Positions 21,303 to 27,801 of a stretch of 33,631 nucleotides of DNA are shown here, piece after piece. Source of the stretch: SIG299 sp045593825. GTDB lineage: Bacteria; Bacillota; Clostridia; Lachnospirales; Lachnospiraceae. Made by a program: the position numbers and the translations under genes. Location: NCBI GenBank assembly GCA_045593825.1, contig JAZNXI010000037.1, forward strand, positions 1 to 33,631, given 5' to 3'. The first letter of the stretch is position 1. Each line of letters starts with the position of its first letter. The notes below the pieces were generated by a model. It was given only the letters and a program-made list of their open reading frames with translations. It had not been told where the DNA came from and searched no databases.

Positions 21303-22652
21303 ATGAACTATCAGGAATTTAAACAGGCAGTCATTGCAGCTGCCGCAGAAAAAGAAGTAAAAGATTACGAGCTTTATTATAGTGAGTCTGCAGAAACCCA
21401 GACCGAAATTTTTAAGACAGAGGTAAAAGGATTTGCCACCGGTTCTAATTTAGGCGTTTGTTTAAAGTGTCTGGTAAACGGCAAGATGGGTTATGCCTCC
21501 ACCGAGCATTTATCCGAAGAAGAAGCGGTTTCCTTAGTGGAACGTGCCCTTGAAAATGCCAAGTCCATCGAAAGTGACGAGCAGGCATTTATCCACACCA
21601 AGGGTGACACCTACGCTGTGCTTGAAAAGGAAGAAGTGAAGCTTCCGACTGCTGCAGAAGTAATTGATTTTGCACTGGATTTACAGAAGCAGATTTACGC
21701 TACCGACAACCGTGTGGTAGACGGTACCCAGGCTTATGCCGGCTTTGTGGAAAGTAAGACTGCCCTGTATAATTCCAACGGTCTTGATTTAGAAGACAGC
21801 GCTGCATTCTCCTTTACCTATGGCATGGCAGTAGTAGCTGAAGGGGAAGAAATGTACGACGGCATGGAAGTTTCCTCCGGCAAGTTCGAGTCTTTCGATA
21901 TTGAAAAAATTGCAAAGGAAGCAGTAAAGGATGCGGTAGATACCATCGGCGCAGAGTCTGTTCCAAGCGGCAAGTATCCGGTGGTGTTCTCCAATAAGGT
22001 AATGGCAAGCATGCTTTCTACCTACTCCTCCGTATTCTCCGCAGAAGCAGCCCAGAAGGGCCTTTCCCTCTTAAAGGGCAAGGAAGGTGAAAAGATTGCG
22101 GCGGATATCGTAACCTTAACCGATGACCCAATGAGAGCAGATGCCCTCGTTAAGGCAACCTTCGATGATGAAGGTGTTGCTACCTACAAGAAGAACGTTA
22201 TCGAAGGCGGTCAGTTTGTGACACTGCTTCATAACTTAAAGACAGCAGCGGTAGCCGGCGTAAAGACCACCGGTAACGGCCACAAGGCATCCTATGCATC
22301 TAACGTTGGCATCCGTCCATACAGCTTTTTTATCAATCCGGTAAAGGGTACACTGGATGACTTAATGGCAGAGGCAGGCAACGGTATTTATGTAACTTCC
22401 GTGGAAGGTATGCATGCAGGTGCGAACCCAATCACCGGTGATTTTTCCCTGGCAGCCTCCGGTTTCTGCATTACAGACGGCAAGAAGGGCAAGCCGGTAA
22501 AGAGCATCACCGTGTCTGGCAATTTCTTTACACTTCTTAAGGAAATCGCAAGTGTTGGTGAGGACTTAAAGTTCAATCCGTTTGCACTTGGTTCCAGTAG
22601 ATGCGGTTCTCCGTCCGTGCTCATTAAGGAAATGACAATCGCAGGAAAATAA
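21303..22652 (+). CDS. tldE: TldE/PmbA protease partner subunit
   Basis: 449 residues, homologous in fold to TldD but without the HExxxH motif, as expected for the non-catalytic TldE/PmbA partner that shapes the active site from the other half of the dimer. Family features: an N-terminal domain with the YYSESAETQTEIFKTEVKGF stretch, and a C-terminal region with HNLKTAAVAGVKTTGNGHKA, YVTSVEGMHAGANPITGDFS and GCxS-like ends. The start has GGAGGT inside the end of tldD; it is coupled to tldD. A long terminator follows. The pair's cellular substrate in this organism is unknown. Confidence 0.92.
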   Translation: MNYQEFKQAVIAAAAEKEVKDYELYYSESAETQTEIFKTEVKGFATGSNLGVCLKCLVNGKMGYASTEHLSEEEAVSLVERALENAKSIESDEQAFIHTKGDTYAVLEKEEVKLPTAAEVIDFALDLQKQIYATDNRVVDGTQAYAGFVESKTALYNSNGLDLEDSAAFSFTYGMAVVAEGEEMYDGMEVSSGKFESFDIEKIAKEAVKDAVDTIGAESVPSGKYPVVFSNKVMASMLSTYSSVFSAEAAQKGLSLLKGKEGEKIAADIVTLTDDPMRADALVKATFDDEGVATYKKNVIEGGQFVTLLHNLKTAAVAGVKTTGNGHKASYASNVGIRPYSFFINPVKGTLDDLMAEAGNGIYVTSVEGMHAGANPITGDFSLAASGFCITDGKKGKPVKSITVSGNFFTLLKEIASVGEDLKFNPFALGSSRCGSPSVLIKEMTIAGK

Positions 22653-22660
22653 GAATAAAT

Positions 22661-22722
22661 AAAACATCCCTCTGTAAGTTCCAACGACGAGCTCAGTCAC
22701 TTACAGGGGGATGTTTTATTTT
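22661..22722 (+). terminator. Terminator of tldD-tldE
   Basis: A 19-bp stem (22661-22679 with 22699-22717, one T-G pair) with a 19-nt loop, and A/T flanks that make it usable in both directions. Confidence 0.85.
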
Positions 22723-22737
22723 GACGCGAAAAATTTC

Positions 22738-22766
22738 TTGTGACTTTTTTGGTAAAAAGATACACT
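22738..22766 (+). promoter_or_regulatory. Candidate promoter of the sigma-fusion operon
   Basis: TTGTGA (22738-22743), 17-bp spacer, TACACT (22761-22766). Both boxes are imperfect; an autoregulated alternative-sigma promoter in the same place is equally possible. Confidence 0.3.
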
Positions 22767-22793
22767 TATATAGTAGAAGGGTAGGTGAGTCCA

Positions 22794-23663
22794 ATGGAAA
22801 AAGTGAGTACAGTTTTTGAACAGATATACCGGTTGACCTATGACAAGGTGGCATTTTATGTGCTTTCTAAATGTGGAAAAGTTCCGGAAGCAGAGGAAAT
22901 TCTGCAGGAAACCTATGCGGAGCTTTACAAGGTTCTGGCAGATAAGGGTGCTTCGTACATAACGATGCCGGAGGGTTTTGTGATGCAACTGGCCAAGAGC
23001 AAGGTGTTCCGGTATTACAGTGAGATGGAACAGCAGCGGACCTATGTTTTTGTGGAAACCACAGGTACACCCGGGGAACAAGATGCTCAGGCATCCATGC
23101 AGGAGGCTGTGTCAGAAAACTGGGAGGACGCTTTAATTGACAAGCTGACAGCAGAGGAGGTCATGGCATATCTGGAAGAAAAGGATGAATTAACCAGAGA
23201 AATTTTTTATCAACATTATTTTCAGGACAAAACCTTACAGGAGATTGCCAAAAGCTGCGGACTGAAGGAAAGTGCGGTCAAGATGCGTTTGTACCGTACC
23301 CTGCAGGAGCTTCGCAGCATGAAGCGGTTTGCTATGGTGGTGTTAATTCTGTTACTGGCAGCATTACTGGCAAAACCGGTGTACACGCTGGCGGAGGATG
23401 TGATATCGCAGATAAAAAGGTATTTTACAGAAGATACATATGACTCTTTAGAACTTATTGAATTAGGAAGAGCATATAAGTTGTACATGTCTGGAAAAAT
23501 ATCAAAAGAAAGCAACATTAATGTTAATGGTGAGGATTATACTTTTGTGGAAGTAGAAGCTATTTGGGAAAATAATCCTTGGCTAGAGGAATTGGATTGG
23601 GATAATCAAGAGATAAAAAAGGACGAAGGTGAAGATTTTTATTTTGAGACTAGTTCTGATTAA
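22794..23663 (+). CDS. ECF sigma factor fused to a transmembrane and extracytoplasmic domain
   Basis: 289 residues from ATG 22794 (AGGTGAG site). Sigma region 2 lies at about residues 8-75 (FEQIYRLTYDKVAFYVLSKC; EAEEILQETYAELYKV) and region 4 at about 120-172 (QDKTLQEIAKSCGLKESAVK, MRLYRTLQELR). Directly after it, MKRFAMVVLILLLAALLAKP (176-195) is a clear membrane helix, then about 95 acidic residues that should be outside the cell. The DNA-binding parts would be tethered to the membrane unless cleaved. There is no separate anti-sigma gene. Base composition turns A+T-rich from about 23400, inside the gene. Lipoproteins and a caspase-like protein follow, the likely regulon. Confidence 0.8.
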   Translation: MEKVSTVFEQIYRLTYDKVAFYVLSKCGKVPEAEEILQETYAELYKVLADKGASYITMPEGFVMQLAKSKVFRYYSEMEQQRTYVFVETTGTPGEQDAQASMQEAVSENWEDALIDKLTAEEVMAYLEEKDELTREIFYQHYFQDKTLQEIAKSCGLKESAVKMRLYRTLQELRSMKRFAMVVLILLLAALLAKPVYTLAEDVISQIKRYFTEDTYDSLELIELGRAYKLYMSGKISKESNINVNGEDYTFVEVEAIWENNPWLEELDWDNQEIKKDEGEDFYFETSSD

Positions 23664-23698
23664 AGGATGGATTATGAGCAGAAGGGTGGATGATAAAT

Positions 23699-24385
23699 AT
23701 GAGGAAAAGCAAATTAGTTTTAAGTGCTATTGTACTATTGTTTGCTTTGGCGGTGGGTTGCTCTGCAGAAGCAGATATTTCAGCCATGGAGGCTTCGAAG
23801 GTAGTTGCTAAGACACAGTCAGCGCTGGAAAAATTAAGTGACAAAGCCGTTCATACCGTGGAAACAACAACGCTTACCTATCCGGAGGGCACCGATACGG
23901 TGGAAAGTGAGCGCTGGTATGCAGATAGCAATTGTTTATACACAGGGAATCAGTCGGATGGTATTACAACAACCCGTTTACAATACAATGATAAAGTTTA
24001 TACACAAATCTCTGCAAGCGAAGAGTGGGTACAAAGCGGGGCTAAGGATTCCTTTTTGCCGTTTGGCGTAAATGAGGATACGGCAGAACAGTTTACGGAA
24101 AGCTCCCTTGTTTCCCGGAAGGAAGAAAACGGGGAATATTGCGTGGTGTTCAGTGTTCTTCCTCAGGGAGGTGCACAGAATTACACCAAAAACGAAACCA
24201 CGTTGTATTTCTCTACAAAATGGGAACTGCTACGCATAGAAAATCAGGCGGAATACAGCATGGAAAGCTGGGCAGATGGCACGGTTACAAACGTGATTTC
24301 TCATATGGTAGTAGAGTATCAGGATACTTCGGCTAAGGAGATTAAGAAGCAACTAGAAGCGGTTTATAAATTGGTTTGTGAATAG
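23699..24385 (+). CDS. Lipoprotein, LolA/LppX-like fold suspected
   Basis: 228 residues from ATG 23699; the alternative ATG at 23690 is too close to the GGGTGG site. The signal peptide ends in the lipobox ALAVGC, so the mature protein starts at the cysteine and is anchored to the outer face of the membrane. The rest (KTQSALEKLSDKAVHTVETT, then beta strands with SERWYADSN, RLQYNDKVYTQISASEEW) reads like the half-barrel lipoproteins related to LolA/LppX/DUF6612, which hold lipids or other hydrophobic ligands. Second gene of a four-gene operon with the sigma-membrane fusion, 35 bases downstream. The function is not established. Confidence 0.75.
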   Translation: MRKSKLVLSAIVLLFALAVGCSAEADISAMEASKVVAKTQSALEKLSDKAVHTVETTTLTYPEGTDTVESERWYADSNCLYTGNQSDGITTTRLQYNDKVYTQISASEEWVQSGAKDSFLPFGVNEDTAEQFTESSLVSRKEENGEYCVVFSVLPQGGAQNYTKNETTLYFSTKWELLRIENQAEYSMESWADGTVTNVISHMVVEYQDTSAKEIKKQLEAVYKLVCE

Positions 24386-24409
24386 CATGAAAGGATGTGG
24401 AATTACATA

Positions 24410-25108
24410 ATGAGAAAAATTAAAATAGGAATAGTACTTGGTCTAGTTATTAGTTTGTTGTCACAAAATGTATATGCCTATGCATCAGAAGTAGGTTTAG
24501 TTGGTGTCACGGCAGATGGACATGATCATACCTCTTATTATGCTAGTATCAATGAGTATTTAAATACCATGGGATATGCCGATAGTACAATTTCTTTAAA
24601 TACGAATCCGGGCAGAGCGACAATCTTAAATCTTCTTGACACCTGTGAGATTGTTGTAACAAGAAGTCACGGCGGATATGAGATAGGTGCAGACGGAAGT
24701 CGCATTAATTGTCATTTAGTTTTGCAAAATGATGCAAAGGTTTATTATAGTGATATTGAAGCTTTGCCTTCGGGAAGTTTAAATAATCTTATTTTGGCGG
24801 TTTACATTGGATGCATCACAGCAATGGGTGGGGTATCTCTTGGAACAGAAGATAATCTTGTAGTTGCCACATCGAATCAAGGCGCAAGAACGGCGGTTGG
24901 TTTTACTGGGACAATAAATTGTAATGGTGCTAATTCATGGGTTGATTTTTTCTTTGAGAATTTAGCAAATGGAGATAATATTGACGTTGCTCTGAATAGC
25001 GCAGTAGAAGCTACGCAGAATAAACATTGGATTCTAGAAGCTAGGGATCAATTAAATATTGATAGTTGCAGGTATCGAGGAGAGTGGAACTATACTTTTG
25101 TAGATTGA
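24410..25108 (+). CDS. Secreted caspase/CHAT-like cysteine protease (clan CD)
   Basis: 232 residues from ATG 24410, with a signal peptide (IVLGLVISLLSQNVYAYASE, cut near AYA-SE). The domain carries a histidine-glycine motif, H87-G88-G89 in VVTRSHGGYE, and C135 in LILAVYIGCITAMGG. The 48-residue spacing and the two hydrophobic strands before each residue are those of caspase-fold peptidases. The end (NLVVATSNQGARTAVGFTGT ... ANGDNIDVALNSAVEAT) follows the CHAT-domain layout. Clan CD enzymes cleave after a chosen residue; here specificity is unknown. Most CHAT proteins are cytoplasmic, so an exported one is unusual. ATG 24395 is rejected because the AAAGGA site overlaps it. Confidence 0.6.
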   Translation: MRKIKIGIVLGLVISLLSQNVYAYASEVGLVGVTADGHDHTSYYASINEYLNTMGYADSTISLNTNPGRATILNLLDTCEIVVTRSHGGYEIGADGSRINCHLVLQNDAKVYYSDIEALPSGSLNNLILAVYIGCITAMGGVSLGTEDNLVVATSNQGARTAVGFTGTINCNGANSWVDFFFENLANGDNIDVALNSAVEATQNKHWILEARDQLNIDSCRYRGEWNYTFVD

Positions 25109-25122
25109 GGGAGGCGGTTATA

Positions 25123-26055
25123 TTGAAAAAAAGAAAAGTTATTGCAGTATTATTTGTTTTAGTGTTATTATCGTTAGCCGGATGTCAAAAAGAAAACTGG
25201 ACCGTGTATGAAATAGCAGGTGCTGATGAAGATACGGTGTGTTTCGATTATTCCGGAGAGACGTATGAGTTATCTTCCATAGCGGATTATAAAAGAGAAG
25301 CGGCAGAAACGAGCAGTAAATTTGTGTTGGGAAAACAGGAGTATGCGCTTCGTTATGATGAAACATGCAATAGAGAGTTTTTGTCGTACCACGAAGATAT
25401 ATATAAAACAGAGGATAAGAATGCAACGTTTTATTTTCGAGAGGACACCGGTGATTTGTCAGGTGTTTTTGTAAAAGGTAAGGCTCTCACAATTTCTGAG
25501 AATAAACCAAAGGTTAAAGAAGATTATCTTCAATTAGCGGAAAGTTTATTAAAAAACTACATTCCGGTGGAGGAATATGAAGTAACATATGAAACGGATA
25601 TTACTATTTTTGAAGCATCGGGAGAATTAGGACAGCGCAGTTATCGGACGGAGGAAGGATTTTATATTCCGGAAAATGATAACGAAACAGCCAGTTACAC
25701 TATTACTTATACACGATATATTGGCGATTATCCAAGTACGGATATTGCTGTTGTAATTTTAGATGAAGAAGGGGGGCTAAAAAGGTTAAATATAGGAGAA
25801 ATAAACGCATTTCAAAACAAAGATGTGCCGACATTGAGTACGGAAGAAATCAATGCCCTCGTTGAGAAAAAGCTTGGTGAGGTATGCAAAGAAGAATTTG
25901 TGATTCAATCATTTGAGCAGTCTGCAAGCATATGTATCAGTGAAGAGGGAGAAGTGTATTTCCTGGTAAGTGCTTCTCCGATTGTAATATCAAAGGAAAC
26001 CAAGGAAGAAATTCAGGAAAGCTGCATGTTCATTTTGGCAAAAAAGCATAATTAA
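25123..26055 (+). CDS. Lipoprotein of unknown function
   Basis: 310 residues from TTG 25123 (GGGAGG at 25109-25114, eight bases before). The signal peptide KKRKVIAVLFVLVLLSLAGC ends in a lipobox (LAGC), so it is anchored outside the membrane. The mature part is acidic, with a repeated-strand character (YDETCNREFLSYHEDIYKTE; SYTITYTRYIGDYPSTDIAV). I recognise no family. It is the last gene of the sigma-fusion operon, 14 bases after the caspase-like gene, and the next feature is a terminator. It may be a substrate, inhibitor or partner of the secreted protease; this is inference. Confidence 0.75.
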   Translation: MKKRKVIAVLFVLVLLSLAGCQKENWTVYEIAGADEDTVCFDYSGETYELSSIADYKREAAETSSKFVLGKQEYALRYDETCNREFLSYHEDIYKTEDKNATFYFREDTGDLSGVFVKGKALTISENKPKVKEDYLQLAESLLKNYIPVEEYEVTYETDITIFEASGELGQRSYRTEEGFYIPENDNETASYTITYTRYIGDYPSTDIAVVILDEEGGLKRLNIGEINAFQNKDVPTLSTEEINALVEKKLGEVCKEEFVIQSFEQSASICISEEGEVYFLVSASPIVISKETKEEIQESCMFILAKKHN

Positions 26056-26068
26056 CGAAGGAAATGAG

Positions 26069-26105
26069 ACACCCGATCAACTGATTTATAGTGGTCGGGT
26101 GTTTT
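26069..26105 (+). terminator. Terminator of the sigma-fusion operon
   Basis: An 11-bp stem (26069-26079 with 26092-26102, one T-G pair), 12-nt loop, T run at 26102-26105. Confidence 0.85.
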
Positions 26106-26203
26106 TGATTTGAATACTTCTTTACAGCCTCCTTGTCCTATGACACAATATCCATAAATACGAACCAAGAAATTTGGAAAAATGAATATATAGAGGCTGT
26201 GCT

Positions 26204-26569
26204 ATGCTTATCAGTGAAAGAATTTTTAAAATCATTCAGGAAAAAAATATGACTCAGGCAGAGTTTGCGAAACGTGCCGGAATTGCTCCGAGCACGGTCA
26301 GTGAGTGGAAAAAGAAAAAGACTAATCCTTCTGCCGATAAAATTATGGATATTTGTCTTGCCCTTGAAGTAACGCCGGAGGAGCTTTTAGGCGGAAGTGG
26401 AATCGAGGAAGAAAAAGGATCTGTAACAGCTTCAAGCAAGGATAGATTGACTCCTGTGGATTGGCAGATAATTAATGATTTTCATGGGATGAAAGAAGAA
26501 CAAAAGAAAAGACTGCTAAGGTACGTGGAAGTATTGAAACAGTTGGAAGAATTGGAAGATGTGGAGTAA
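26204..26569 (+). CDS. XRE-family transcriptional regulator
   Basis: 121 residues: a Cro/CI helix-turn-helix at about residues 5-62 (IIQEKNMTQAEFAKRAGIAP, STVSEWKKKKTNPSADKIMD, LALEVTPEELLGG) and a short C-terminal segment ending in a leucine/lysine helix (LLRYVEVLKQLEELEDVE) that could dimerise. The start has AGAGG at 26191-26195. The two perfect hairpins at 26571-26633 lie directly behind its stop and may be its operator sites. The ORF6N gene follows after 90 bases, so this may be a small regulated unit acquired by transfer. Confidence 0.8.
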   Translation: MLISERIFKIIQEKNMTQAEFAKRAGIAPSTVSEWKKKKTNPSADKIMDICLALEVTPEELLGGSGIEEEKGSVTASSKDRLTPVDWQIINDFHGMKEEQKKRLLRYVEVLKQLEELEDVE

Positions 26570-26570
26570 C

Positions 26571-26633
26571 TTGAGGTCAAAAAAATTGACCTCAAATAAA
26601 ATTAATCTTGAGGTCGAATTTTTAGACCTCAAG
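26571..26633 (+). repeat. Two tandem perfect inverted repeats (four TTGAGGTC half-sites)
   Basis: Hairpin 1: TTGAGGTCAA (26571-26580) facing TTGACCTCAA (26586-26595), loop AAAAA. Hairpin 2: CTTGAGGTC (26607-26615) facing GACCTCAAG (26625-26633), 9-nt loop. The same 8-mer TTGAGGTC occurs four times, alternating in direction. There is no U tract after hairpin 1 on the plus strand, so simple termination is unlikely. Confidence 0.75.
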
Positions 26634-26659
26634 TGGGGGACAGAAGATGGGAGTTTACA

Positions 26660-27703
26660 ATGGAGGAAAACACAGAAGTATTTGTGATAACAGAGCATTC
26701 ATTGCAGGATAAGATATATACGATTCGTAGGCAGAAAGTGATGTTGGATTTTGAACTGGCTGAGATATATGGGTATGAAACAAAAAATTTTAATCGACAA
26801 GTCAAGAATAATCAACAAAAATTTGAGGGTGAAGATTTTATGTTTCAACTTTCAGATGAAGAAGTTGAGGAACTTTCAAGGTGCAAAAATTTCACCTTGA
26901 ACAGAGGTATAGGACGAGGGTCAAATATAAAGTACAAGCCATATGTTTTTACAGAGCAAGGAATCTACATGTTAATGACTGTTCTACGTGGAGAACTTGC
27001 GGTAAAACAAAGCAGGGCTTTGATTCGAACCTTCAAAAAAATGAAGGACTACATCCTTGATAATCGTGAGTTAATCGGTCAGAGAGAATATATTCAACTT
27101 TCTATGCAGACGGTTGAAAATGTACGTGATATTTCAAAATTGAAATCCGACATGGGTTCTATCGAAAAACAGATGAGTGACGTTATGGACCAACTGAAAG
27201 AAGTGGTTACAAAATCTGACTTAGCAGAAATGATGAATGGTTTTGTGAATGATGAAGATAACGGTTGGCTGATGTTTAACACAAAATATTGTACGGCTGA
27301 TTTGGCATACTCGGAAGTTTATGGACAAGCAAAGAAAACCATTTTTGTAGTAGATAACTATATTGGATTGCGCACGTTGGTTTTGCTGAAAAATGCACCG
27401 AAAGGTGTTGCAGTAACACTTTTTAGCGATAATGTCGGTAGCAGATTACATAGTATTGAGTATAGCGACTTTTGCAGAGAGTACCCGTCCATAAATATTA
27501 CTTTGAGAAAAACGGGCGGAATTTATCATGACAGATTTATTGTGCTTGATTATGGCACAGAAGATGAAAGAATCTTTTTGTGCGGAGCTTCTTCCAAGGA
27601 TGCCGGTGCCAGAGTGACAAGCATTGTGGAAGACTTTGGAATTGAAAAGTACAAGGTATTGATTGATGCATTGCTTAAAAATCCTACGCTTACACTTACG
27701 TAA
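26660..27703 (+). CDS. ORF6N-domain protein with PLD-like C-terminal domain
   Basis: 347 residues from ATG 26660 (GGGAG site). The N-terminal half is an ORF6N/KilA-N-type DNA-binding domain: IYTIRRQKVMLDFELAEIYG, TKNFNRQVKNNQQKFEGEDF, then YVFTEQGIYMLMTVLRG and AVKQSRALIRTFKKMKDYI. A coiled segment (about 150-190) links it to a C-terminal domain of phospholipase-D-like character with H290 and D297 in YHDRFIVLD and the following FLCGASSKDAGARV. ORF6N proteins are phage antirepressor-like. The paired domain is common with such N-termini but its function is not established. Only one HxxxxxxD half is seen, so catalysis would need a dimer or is absent. Confidence 0.8.
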   Translation: MEENTEVFVITEHSLQDKIYTIRRQKVMLDFELAEIYGYETKNFNRQVKNNQQKFEGEDFMFQLSDEEVEELSRCKNFTLNRGIGRGSNIKYKPYVFTEQGIYMLMTVLRGELAVKQSRALIRTFKKMKDYILDNRELIGQREYIQLSMQTVENVRDISKLKSDMGSIEKQMSDVMDQLKEVVTKSDLAEMMNGFVNDEDNGWLMFNTKYCTADLAYSEVYGQAKKTIFVVDNYIGLRTLVLLKNAPKGVAVTLFSDNVGSRLHSIEYSDFCREYPSINITLRKTGGIYHDRFIVLDYGTEDERIFLCGASSKDAGARVTSIVEDFGIEKYKVLIDALLKNPTLTLT

Positions 27704-27726
27704 GTTAGACTTGTTGAAATGATATA

Positions 27727-27757
27727 TTGACTATGACGCCACGTAATAGTGTATACT
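27727..27757 (+). promoter_or_regulatory. MerR-type promoter with 19-bp spacer and dyad
   Basis: TTGACT (27727-27732), a 19-bp spacer, TATACT (27752-27757). Within it ACTAT (27730-27734) faces ATAGT (27746-27750) across the spacer. An overlong spacer with a central dyad is the hallmark of promoters that a MerR protein activates by DNA distortion. Confidence 0.7.
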
Positions 27758-27801
27758 GGACTTGGATTCAAAATTGATGTCTATACGAAAGAAGGGATAC
27801 T

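Noticed and set aside
26571..26633. Simple intrinsic terminator of the XRE gene
   Set aside because: Neither hairpin is followed by a U tract on the plus strand, and the shared half-sites point to a binding or structural role.
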